From Pelagophyceae sp. CCMP2097 (lineage: Eukaryota; Sar; Pelagophyceae): 12,446 bases of DNA. Made by a program: the position numbers and the translations under genes. Where the stretch lies: assembly GCA_026770575.1 (NCBI GenBank), contig MU657201.1, forward strand, positions 171,883-184,328, in the 5' to 3' direction. Under the pieces are notes generated by a model. It saw only the letters and a list, made by a program, of their open reading frames with translations. It was not told the origin of the DNA and did no database searches. Each line of letters opens with the position of its first letter. The stretch's first letter is position 1. Of this stretch, positions 8,401 to 12,446 are shown one piece after another.

Positions 8401-11400
8401 CAACCTGCGACCGAGCGCCGCTTTCCAAGACCCGTTTTAGGTGCCGGGTGGCGCGCGTCTCGCAGACGTATACGCCCTCGGGCCACTCGTTGCTGACGTG
8501 GGCGTGTTCTCTTGGGGCGGCGCGGATCGCGGAATGTCTTTTGGATCACGGCTCGGCGCCGGCTCTCCCGGACGCCGTCGAGGCCGCAGCCGCAGAGGTC
8601 GCGCAGTTCGTCTTCCGCCACTTTCAATGGCGCAAGGGCGTCCAGGAACGCTTGAAGACCGCTGCGCCGTCGGCGGCGGACACTGCGGAGGGGCGTTTGA
8701 AGGAGGCGGCGTTCAGCTTCGCTCGAACGCGCCTGTTGCAGCAATTCTCCGATGCGCGTGCGGCGCACCGCGTGCCGCTGTGCGAGGCGGCGTACAACAA
8801 GCACGACGTCATCTTCGACGCGTTTGACCGAAGGAAGAAGCTTCATTTCGGCCACCGAGGTGCGTCGCAATCCCGCAGACGCGCAACGGAAACAATGCAG
8901 AGAGCGGCATCGTAGAGGCATCAGGAAGCGGGAGCGGCATCGCAGAGGCTTCAGGAAGGGTTGCCATCGCAGAAAATTAAGGAGCGCCTCGCCGAGGGCC
9001 GGGGGTCTTGACGCTGGCGTCGTGAGACGGGGCCCTCGGGTGGGACCGGGGAGAGCCTCCAACGAAGGAACCCCGCCTTTCGTCAAACGCGTTTTAGGCG
9101 CGTTGGAGTGCTTCAAGCGCCCGCAGGCGCCCTTCCCTTACAAACCGAGACCCGAGTCGCAACGCTCGTATTCCGTCTTGGAGTGTTCAAATTTGGGTGC
9201 GACAGAAATCGGCGCCGCTTTCTGGGACTACGGCACGTCCTGGGTCGGCGAGTCCGATTCGGCGGCGCCGCAGAGTAGGGCGTTTGTCTGGGCGGAGCGG
9301 TGCTGGTTGTCGCACCTCCGACGAGTGGCTGACGGCAACACTCTCCGCCAAAAGCAGAAGGAGACGCGCGTCGCAAAGCAGCGTTTAAAGGCCGCTATAT
9401 TGGAGCTGGAGCAGGCCGTTCGGAATCGAGATTTTATGCGCGTGTCGCAGATTTTTGATCAAGCTGTCGTCCCCGTCGACCACGAGTCTCAAAATCACTT
9501 GACGGCGCTCATCGCCGCTTCCACGGAAGACACGGAGATGGAGGAGCGCGTCGGGAAGTGCTTTGATGTGGAAGGGGTGGGGTGCCTCGCTGTTGAATTA
9601 TTACTGGACCGGCAACAGAGGCGACCGATGATCGACTATGAAAACGGAAAAGGACACACCGCTCTCTCATTCGCGGCGGAAAAGGGCCGCGTCGCCGTCT
9701 GCGAGGCTTTGCTTCATAGAGGGGCGGCGCTGGATAGACAGTCGGAGAAGACTGGGAAGACTGCTCTGAGGTACGCTGCAGAGAACGACCGGTATAAAGC
9801 CGTCGAGCTCTTCCTCGCCCTCGGCGCAAACGCCGACTCTGCTCCAAAGGACGGCTCGACGGCTTTAGACGCGGCGCGGGCGGAAGGGCACGTGGCCACG
9901 CAGGCTCTTTTGGCCAAGCAGAAACGGTTCTCGCTCGGACCTGCAGCTTATGATAGAGGAGTCGCAGACGTCTTAAAACCATGCCGAAACGGCTGCGGCG
10001 ACTTTACTTCGGCAGTGACTGCGGCGAGGCACGAATTGGAAGATTGCCGGAAGAGACGCGTGGTCTGCGGGTACTGCGGCGATTCCGAGCTTTGGGCCGA
10101 GGAACTGTCGAAGCACGAGCGTTTGGACTGCACCGTCGCGCGCGTCGTCAAGTGCCCGCTGGACTGCGGTGCTCAGGTGCGCGTCTGCGACGTTTCGAAG
10201 CATTGCGCGGGCGAGTGCAAGAACCGCTGCGTTCCCTGTTTAGAGTGCGGCGCAGACGTGTTATACTGCAGGTTTGCGGAGCACCAGCGGTCGTTCTGCC
10301 CTGCGAGAATCGTGGCGCCGAAGATTGTAAAGGCGAGGCAGGTCGTTCTGCGGTGTGAATTTTGTGGCTGCTGCGTGAATCAAGACGCTTTAAAACCTGA
10401 AAGCCACAACTGCCCCGTCTTCCGCGCCACAGATTGCCCAAACGGCTGCGGCGAGAAGCCGAAGCAGCACGACATGTTGGAGCATTTGGATGCATGCATG
10501 CATCGGTGGGTCGAGTGCCCTCGAAGCTGCGGAGTCAAAGTCCGACAAATCGACCTCCAATCGCACGTCGACGGGCCCGCGGCCTTTGAAGCGAGGTGCA
10601 CCAAGGGCGTGGAGCAGTGTCCCAAGTGTTTGAGGTCTGTGGCGGTGGAGGAGTTTGAGGTGCACTCTCTGCACGTCTGCCCGTCTCGCTCCGTGGACTG
10701 CGGGCTCTGCGGGCTCGCCGTTGAAGCCAAGGCTCTACGTTCGCACAAGGAGTCCGGCTGCGCCTACGCCACCGTGGCATGCCCGAACTTTGGGTGCTGG
10801 AAAAGGCTGGCGCAGAGAGATATGGACGTTTACGGCCGCGTCCGTGAACCCCGTCACTGACGGAACCTTCGCAGACGATGGGGAAAGCCGCGAGAGCCGC
10901 GCCGGGGCGAGCACGTATTCGGGCGCGGGGCCCGCGCGACGCCGGAGCTTTGGCCAGACTCTCCCATGAAGCCGCCTGCAATTTCTCAATTGCAGGCGGG
11001 TGACTCTCCCATGAAGCCGCCCTTTGCCGGAGGCCGTGCCACGCCGTACCGCCGCCGTAGGCGCACGCTCGAAGAACCTGCCGCAAGCGCCTCGTCGTCT
11101 GCCAGCGCGGCTGCGGTTTGAAGATGCCCCTTAAGCGCCACGAGGCGCACGTTTTGGAGAAATGCGACTACCGGTACATTGTGCAGCTTCGGCGCCAGAT
11201 CGAGTTGGAAGACCCGTACCGTCGCAGCGAGGCCGCCCACCTTCGAGCACCGCCGGAGAGTCACCGCCGGAGAGAGAGGCTCGTCGCGGCCGGAAGAAGA
11301 CCGCCGGAGAGGCGCGCCGCCGGAAGAGTTGACGCGGGCCGCTTCACGCTCGTCGTCGGCGCCGGACTCGCGCCGCCAGGCTTGCTCGCTGGGCTGCGGC

Positions 11401-11652
11401 TCGCGGCTGCGCGCGCGCGACGAGTGGGATCACTTGGAACGGCGGTGCGTGCGAAGGTTCAACACAGGATACATTTTCGGCGCAGACTCGGCCCCCGTCG
11501 ACTCGGCGCCAGCCGACGCCGTTGGTTCCCCGTCCGCCGACGCGGCGCCAGCCGATGCGGCGCCAGCCGATGCGGCGCCAGCCGACGCCATGCCAGCCGA
11601 CGCGCGGCCCGCAGCCGCCGGCGCGGACAAGCCCGCGGCCGACGGCCGATGA
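2085..11652 (+). CDS. Giant ankyrin-repeat / TRAF-type zinc-finger protein, multi-exon gene model
   Basis: Proposed exons are 2085-2474, 2556-4015, 4469-4627, 4751-4964 (or -4910), 5050-5503, 5661-5985, 6093-6338, 6390-7431, 7517-about 7741, 7933-8046, 8102-8196, 8441-8859, 9098-10827, 11061-11180 and 11380-11652. Reading phase is consistent across the listed junctions. Nearly all acceptors are YAG|G, and six introns begin GTGCGT. The product, about 2,350-2,400 residues, has three ankyrin regions and two TRAF-type zinc-finger arrays (about 16 and 12 fingers), a Tudor-like insertion in the first array, and a low-complexity tail. Ankyrin repeats and TRAF-type fingers both bind proteins, so a cytosolic scaffold or ubiquitin-related adaptor is a reasonable guess. 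No RING, kinase or other catalytic domain is visible. Weak points are the first exon, the junction at 4016-4468 and the donor before 7933. It could instead be two tandem genes, the first ending at 7461 and the second starting at the ATG at 7954. Confidence 0.55.
2556..4015 (+). CDS. Exon: ankyrin repeats followed by eight TRAF-type zinc fingers
   Basis: The first half carries ankyrin repeats with typical cores: GGTALLLACAADDVRLCQAI, RGHTALTWACVCGSAQVATV and GRTPLLHAAHHGQAKCVQVL. A helical stretch with RSRGHEDAFRVLDAAESR follows. From about 3368 the second half is a run of Cys/His fingers: FCPRKC, GCDLCG, WCSLCR, ACRQGC, PCPNVPSC, KCRLGC, PCQWDGC and VCPHGC. Each is followed about 12 residues later by His and then by Cys, as in the TRAF-type zinc-finger family. 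The open frame runs to a stop at 4020-4022, in the middle of the eighth finger (SVSAASMQ). The finger's missing His and Cys appear after 4469, so the exon must be joined to that one. The exact end is uncertain. Confidence 0.85.
4016..4468 (+). other. Long repeat-rich insertion/intron with no GT donor in phase
   Basis: This 453-bp segment splits a zinc finger. The left side ends ...SAASM and the right side resumes at a TAG|G acceptor (4467-4468) with WAHADLMC. To restore the frame the upstream exon must end in phase 2; the only nearby fit is a GC donor (TCGAT|GCAATAG), i.e. a GC-AG intron. That would place 13 residues instead of the usual 12 between Cys and His. GTGAAA at 3990 is a better donor but is in the wrong phase. 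The pentamer TCGAT occurs at both ends (4011-4015, 4462-4466). Internally there are nine GGTCC motifs and a near-palindrome GGACCGT-GT-ACGGTCC at about 4374-4389. It could be an unusual intron, an insertion that broke the gene, or a site with a sequence error. Confidence 0.6.
4469..4627 (+). CDS. Exon: completion of finger 8, finger 9, entry to Tudor-like region
   Basis: The exon supplies AHADLMC, completing the finger begun before 4016, then a well-formed finger SCPYGC...H....C, then RLMRCRYDLLG. It ends GGCAG|GTGCGT, a strong donor at 4628. The 123-nt phase-2 intron 4628-4750 (acceptor TGCGTAG|G) rebuilds an Arg codon and gives LLGRRVEYEV, which reads naturally. Reading through the donor instead runs into unrelated sequence and a stop at 4722. 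Confidence 0.75.
4628..4750 (+). other. Phase-2 intron with direct repeats at its splice sites
   Basis: Donor CAG|GTGCGT, acceptor GCGTAG|GCGCGT. The eight bases AGGTGCGT (4626-4633) spanning the donor recur as AGGCGCGT (4749-4756) across the acceptor with one difference. Such a duplication would result if an element inserted with a target-site duplication that became the splice sites. Three bases (AG|G) are expected from splice consensus anyway, so the informative part is the remaining five. Confidence 0.7.
4751..4964 (+). CDS. Exon: Tudor-like domain inserted in the zinc-finger array
   Basis: From the rebuilt LLGRRVEYEV the frame reads Gly-Arg-Arg-Val-Glu, then a Tyr-rich segment, then LRKYDSEKDSFYVYPQQGK and PFWAKINE. 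The order 'G-R-V-E, variable strand, KYD...KD.F.V, W' resembles Tudor-like or Agenet beta-barrels. The match is by eye and modest. The end is ambiguous. A GTGCGT donor at 4911 and a weaker GTCCCT at 4965 are both phase 0, and both join the next exon after GGTAG|G (5049). GTGCGT is the commonest donor here, but sequence between 4911 and 4964 still looks protein-like. Confidence 0.6.
5004..5043 (+). repeat. 20-bp tandem duplication in an intron
   Basis: The 20 bases at 5004-5023 are repeated immediately at 5024-5043 with one substitution (CGTACCGCAAGC A/G GATCGAA). It lies within the intron that ends at 5049, just before the acceptor, and looks like a recent slippage or repair duplication. Confidence 0.9.
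5050..5503 (+). CDS. Exon: zinc-finger array continues
   Basis: Starts phase 0 after GGTAG. It reads YKCDWVSAASMAAH..C, whose SAASM matches the string just before the 4016 break and marks two fingers as duplicates. An acidic helical stretch (VEETIVAAFEEEFEAPEIE) follows, then the fingers RCKYGCG, VCHGCGD and VCRCGL. The motif CGDGTIWAEELEGH closely matches CGDSELWAEELSKH in the second finger array at about 10075-10120, evidence of internal duplication. The exon ends ECALLC-GTGGGT in phase 1; the 157-nt intron 5504-5660 (acceptor TTCACAG|G) restores Arg and continues as LLRDGKDVYCPSGCG. Confidence 0.8.
5661..5985 (+). CDS. Exon: last fingers of the first zinc-finger array
   Basis: Contains YCPSGCG, SCPLGCG, ECDFGCG and PCGVGAEGC fingers with the usual C-G-x10-H spacing (for example GCGEKMLLRDVERH and GCGAEIPHNVSVDH). 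It ends with ERQKR at an AGAG|GTGCGT donor (5986). Without splicing, the frame stops at 6008-6010. The 107-nt phase-2 intron 5986-6092 (acceptor CTGATAG|G) rebuilds Arg and joins the next ankyrin exon. If this junction is wrong, a first gene could end here. Confidence 0.75.
6093..6338 (+). CDS. Exon: start of the second ankyrin region
   Basis: Reads through SWLTYSRGGGDFDA to DVHQATLLMFAVRKSEHGLF, a divergent ankyrin repeat, followed by LLQLIEFL and a polar Arg/Glu-rich stretch. The donor is inferred at 6339 (GTGGGG, phase 2), giving a 51-nt intron that ends CACCTAG|G at 6389. Without it the frame stops at 6367-6369. A 51-nt intron is short, but the one at 8047-8101 is only 55 nt. Confidence 0.65.
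6390..7431 (+). CDS. Exon: second ankyrin region plus long helical domain
   Basis: Begins SNDDRSLALSELSAEAIDGH and continues with clear ankyrin repeats (RGRTPLIEASKAGSSNVAKF, QGRNALEWARMSGQ). From about 6730 it becomes a long, charged, probably alpha-helical region with many Leu and Glu/Lys residues (LQVEDQALQDCLKDEIELQR and similar) and no domain I recognise. The frame itself ends at a stop at 7459-7461. A GTGCGT donor at 7432 in phase 0 could instead splice, via an 85-nt intron ending TTCCTAG|G (7516), into a further exon. If the stop is used, the protein ends RRRAF and this is the last exon of a first gene. Confidence 0.75.
7517..7741 (+). CDS. Possible linker exon
   Basis: Open in phase 0 after CCTAG|G. 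The translation (LHWSAADLERARLDRLACDD, later LFSIDQDADNADRPAIGGYQ) has balanced composition and looks like protein, unlike the antisense reading. I recognise no domain. The 3' boundary is a guess: several in-phase GT donors lie between 7725 and 7750, all poor matches to GTGCGT. The frame stays open to a stop at 7799-7801. It may be part of a gene-to-gene spacer if two genes are present. Confidence 0.4.
7742..7932 (+). other. Probable intron with two short tandem repeats
   Basis: Contains a 13-bp tandem pair (7769-7781, 7782-7794; one mismatch) and a perfect 16-bp tandem pair (7894-7909, 7910-7925) containing GGGACCGTCG. The second is the reverse complement of the CGACGGTCC-type motif filling the introns at 4016-4468 and 8197-8440. 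It ends GTTGATAG|G at 7932. The left boundary is not determined. Confidence 0.5.
7933..8046 (+). CDS. Exon: helical segment, possible start of a second gene
   Basis: Follows a GATAG|G acceptor in phase 0. An ATG at 7954 lies in a strong start context (GCGGCCATGG), giving MEASDVLRGLEQAELVLRNT, so a separate gene could begin here. It ends at a GTGCGT donor (8047). The 55-nt phase-0 intron 8047-8101 (acceptor AACAG|G) joins ARRDNRVAHSRCEMLDAEL. The segment looks helical and has no named domain. Confidence 0.55.
8102..8196 (+). CDS. Exon: short helical segment
   Basis: Encodes ARRDNRVAHSRCEMLDAEL and then AACQKSVLYLRKR, probably a coiled or helical linker preceding the third ankyrin region. It ends AAAAG|GTGCC at 8197 in phase 2; joining to 8441 restores Arg and gives LRKRCRVARVSQTY. 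Confidence 0.65.
8197..8440 (+). other. Phase-2 intron filled with GGTCC/GGACC palindromes and flanked by a 7-bp duplication
   Basis: Donor AAAAG|GTGCCA, acceptor GTTTTAG|GTGCCG. AGGTGCC occurs exactly at both splice junctions (8195-8201 and 8439-8445). The interior has six GGTCC and at least four GGACC motifs, mostly as CGGTCCTC or GACGGACCCT, and a perfect 20-bp palindrome at 8272-8291. Frames crossing it show only repeat-driven composition. Confidence 0.75.
8441..8859 (+). CDS. Exon: third ankyrin region, first part
   Basis: Reads TYTPSGHSLLTWACSLGAAR and IAECLLDHGSAPAL, a good ankyrin repeat whose LTWAC matches TALTWACVCGSAQ in the first ankyrin region. A helical stretch and AHRVPLCEAAYNKHDVIFDA follow. 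It ends HFGHRG at GAG|GTGCGT (8860, phase 1). The next exon at 9098 supplies GC to rebuild Gly. Confidence 0.75.
8860..9097 (+). other. Phase-1 intron with splice-site direct repeats and a 30-bp tandem repeat
   Basis: AGGTGCGT at 8858-8865 spans the donor and AGGCGCGT at 9096-9103 spans the acceptor (7 of 8 bases equal). Inside, a 30-bp unit is tandemly duplicated at 8902-8931 and 8932-8961 with a few substitutions. The 3' end CGCGTTTTAG is nearly the same as CCCGTTTTAG of the preceding intron, suggesting a common source. The downstream frame happens to stay open through most of this intron, but its composition there is Arg-rich and not protein-like. Confidence 0.75.
9098..10827 (+). CDS. Exon: helical region, ankyrin repeats and second zinc-finger array
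   Basis: After a linker rich in aromatic residues (AAFWDYGTSWVGESDSAAPQ), a Lys/Arg-rich helix (TLRQKQKETRVAKQRLKAAI) leads into ankyrin repeats: NHLTALIAASTED, KGHTALSFAAEKGRVAVCEA, TGKTALRYAAENDRYKAVEL and DGSTALDAARAEGHVATQAL. From about 9982 come zinc fingers PCRNGC, VCGYCG, KCPLDCG, PCLECG, RCEFCG, DCPNGCG, ECPRSCG, QCPKCL, DCGLCG and ACPNFGC. The tenth is cut after QRDMD at a GTT donor (10828, phase 0). Splicing to 11061 restores His exactly 12 residues after its Cys. Reading on instead meets a stop at 10858-10860. Confidence 0.85.
10828..11060 (+). other. Phase-0 intron carrying a hairpin between 20-bp direct repeats
   Basis: Donor GAC|GTTTAC, acceptor GCCGTAG|G. A perfect 12-bp inverted repeat (10972-10983 with 10988-10999, 4-base loop TCTC) lies between two identical 20-bp direct repeats (10957-10976 and 11002-11021). 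The boundaries are supported by the zinc-finger spacing across the junction. Confidence 0.75.
11061..11180 (+). CDS. Exon: zinc finger 11 of the second array
   Basis: Opens with AHARRTC, completing the previous finger, then VCQRGCGLKMPLKRHEAH with C-G-x10-H spacing and EKCDYRYI. The donor ATT|GTGCAG at 11181 in phase 0 is chosen because splicing to 11380 gives HVLEKCDYRYIACSLGCG, which matches HARRTCRKRLVVCQRGCG residue for residue in spacing. The 199-nt intron 11181-11379 ends CCGCCAG|G. Reading through gives an Arg/Pro-rich frame, probably intron. Confidence 0.8.
11380..11652 (+). CDS. Terminal exon: last zinc finger and Asp-Ala-Pro repeat tail
   Basis: Encodes ACSLGCGSRLRARDEWDH followed by LERRC, the twelfth finger, then RRFNTGYIFGADS and a low-complexity tail of DSAPA/DAAPA units (11485-11598), ending AADGR and a TGA at 11650-11652. 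The tail is probably disordered. Confidence 0.75.
   Translation, partial: ACSLGCGSRLRARDEWDHLERRCVRRFNTGYIFGADSAPVDSAPADAVGSPSADAAPADAAPADAAPADAMPADARPAAAGADKPAADGR
11485..11598 (+). repeat. 15-bp coding minisatellite (DAAPA units)
   Basis: In-frame 15-bp units start at 11485 and 11500 (DSAPV, DSAPA). After a 24-bp interruption they resume at 11539, 11554, 11569 and 11584 (DAAPA three times, then DAMPA). The three DAAPA units are almost identical in DNA, so copy number is probably variable between strains. Confidence 0.85.
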
Positions 11653-11785
11653 TGCCCGCGCCGCGAGGCCGGCGCGGCGGCCTCGCGTGCTAAACGAAAC
11701 GCTTTCGCACCTCGCCGGATCGATGCTGCGAAAAGGCGCAGGGTCCCCGATCACAGACCCCGAGTGCTGATGGACGAGGCCTAAA

Positions 11786-11863
11786 GATGCCACATCTCAT
11801 GCCATCATCGTAGACGAGCCTCGGCCATCCGATGCCACATCTCAGCCCATCATCGTAGACGAG
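11786..11863. repeat. Tandem repeat of 45-bp period between the two convergent genes
   Basis: The 33-base segment at 11786-11818 recurs at 11831-11863 with two mismatches (GATGCCACATCTCA...TCATCGTAGACGAG). It lies between the stop of the plus-strand gene and the stop of the minus-strand WD40 gene, so both 3' UTRs could include it. I see no open frame of note in 11653-11912. Confidence 0.85.
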
Positions 11864-11912
11864 GCACCCTCAGCCACGGGCTCGACCTCAATCGAACTGA
11901 GCCGGCATAACT

Positions 11913-12446
11913 TTAGAGTGCGGCGTCCCAGAGCCGCGCCGTGAAGTCGCCGCTCGCCGTCACGATGCGCTTGCCGTCGGGCGAGAAAGCGCAGCTCATG
12001 ACGTAGTTGGTGTGCCCCTCGAGCGTCGCCACCAGCGCGCCCGTCTCGGCGTCCCAGAGCCGCGCCGTGCTGTCGAAGCTCGCCGTCACGATGCGCTCGC
12101 CGTCGGGCGAGAAAGCGCAGCTCATGACGAGGCTGGTGTGCCCCTCGAGCGTCGCCAGCAGCGCGCCCGTCGCGGCGTCCCAGAGCCGCGCCGTGTTGTC
12201 GTTGCTCGCTGTCAAGACGCGCAGGCCGTCGGGCGAGAACGCGCAGCTCCGGATCAAGCCGGTGTGCCCCGCGAGCGTCGTCAGCAGCGCGCCCGTCTCG
12301 GCGTCCCAAAGCCCAGCCGTCTCGTCGCCGCTCCCCGTCACGACGCACTTGCCGTCGGGCGAGAATGCGCAGCTCGTGACCTCACGGGTGTGGCCCTCGA
12401 GCGTCGCCTGCAGCGCGCCCGTCTCGGCGTCCCAGAGCCGCGCCGT
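11913..12446 (-). CDS. WD40-repeat protein, 3' end (5' part beyond the right edge)
   Basis: The frame is open on the minus strand from the right edge to a stop at 11915-11913. It encodes about 4 WD40 blades of 42 residues with the pattern TARLWDAxTGALxATLEGHT, x-V-x-SCAFSPDG, xRIVTAS.D. Blade starts vary (HTREVTSCAFSPDG, HTGLIRSCAFSPDG, HTSLVMSCAFSPDG, HTNYVMSCAFSPDG). The DNA repeats with a 126-bp period and is very similar between blades, which suggests recent expansion or gene conversion. The protein ends LWDAAL, right after the last WD, which is normal for a beta-propeller closing with its N-terminal strand. One blade has GLWD in place of RLWD. WD40 propellers bind proteins; the specific role cannot be told from this part. 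Confidence 0.9.
   Translation of the reverse strand, partial: TARLWDAETGALQATLEGHTREVTSCAFSPDGKCVVTGSGDETAGLWDAETGALLTTLAGHTGLIRSCAFSPDGLRVLTASNDNTARLWDAATGALLATLEGHTSLVMSCAFSPDGERIVTASFDSTARLWDAETGALVATLEGHTNYVMSCAFSPDGKRIVTASGDFTARLWDAAL

Noticed and set aside
8752..9097. Upstream part of the long frame that continues into the 9098 exon
   Set aside because: This part overlaps the preceding ankyrin exon in another frame and then a tandem repeat; Arg-rich composition and the phase-matched splice 8859 to 9098 argue that it is not coding.
8370..9116. Minus-strand frame of 248 codons
   Set aside because: Spans an intron and antisense of an ankyrin exon; Arg/Leu-rich and without recognisable motifs.

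Overview
The window looks like nuclear DNA of a GC-rich unicellular eukaryote. Coding sequence is split by many short introns, mostly GT...TAG|G. The two protein styles present are very long ankyrin/zinc-finger scaffolds and near-identical 42-residue WD40 blades. Together these suggest a stramenopile alga of the pelagophyte (Aureococcus-like) type. That placement is inference from style; no rRNA or other marker gene is present.

Layout. Positions 13-383 hold a degenerate satellite with a higher-order period. Positions 384-845 are sparse and AT-richer. Positions 846-958 carry two 40-bp hairpin-bearing direct repeats, abutting a broken minus-strand head of a WD40-repeat gene (962-1262). Positions 1263-1824 show no convincing gene. 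From about 2085 to 11652, almost everything on the plus strand can be read as one long multi-exon gene, or as two adjacent paralogous genes. Its order is ankyrin repeats, TRAF-type zinc fingers with a Tudor-like insertion, ankyrin repeats, a helical linker, ankyrin repeats, a second zinc-finger array, and an Asp-Ala-Pro-rich tail. A 260-bp spacer with a 45-bp tandem repeat follows. The minus-strand 3' end of a WD40 gene (11913-12446) then runs off the right edge.

I deduced the exon structure by hand. I matched reading-frame phase across each GT-AG pair and, inside the zinc-finger arrays, used the near-constant spacing of 12 residues from the second Cys of each GC pair to the first His. Most junctions agree. 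The clear exception is 4016-4468, where no GT donor fits. The donor of the intron ending at 7932 and the first exon are also unresolved. A summed model gives roughly 2,350-2,400 residues.

The most unusual signals lie in the introns. Several carry GGTCC/GGACC palindromic repeats, tandem repeats, or a hairpin between 20-bp direct repeats. Three are flanked by 7-8-bp near-identical direct repeats that overlap the splice sites. That resembles introns created by transposon-like introner elements. No prokaryotic system, CRISPR array, tRNA or rRNA was seen.
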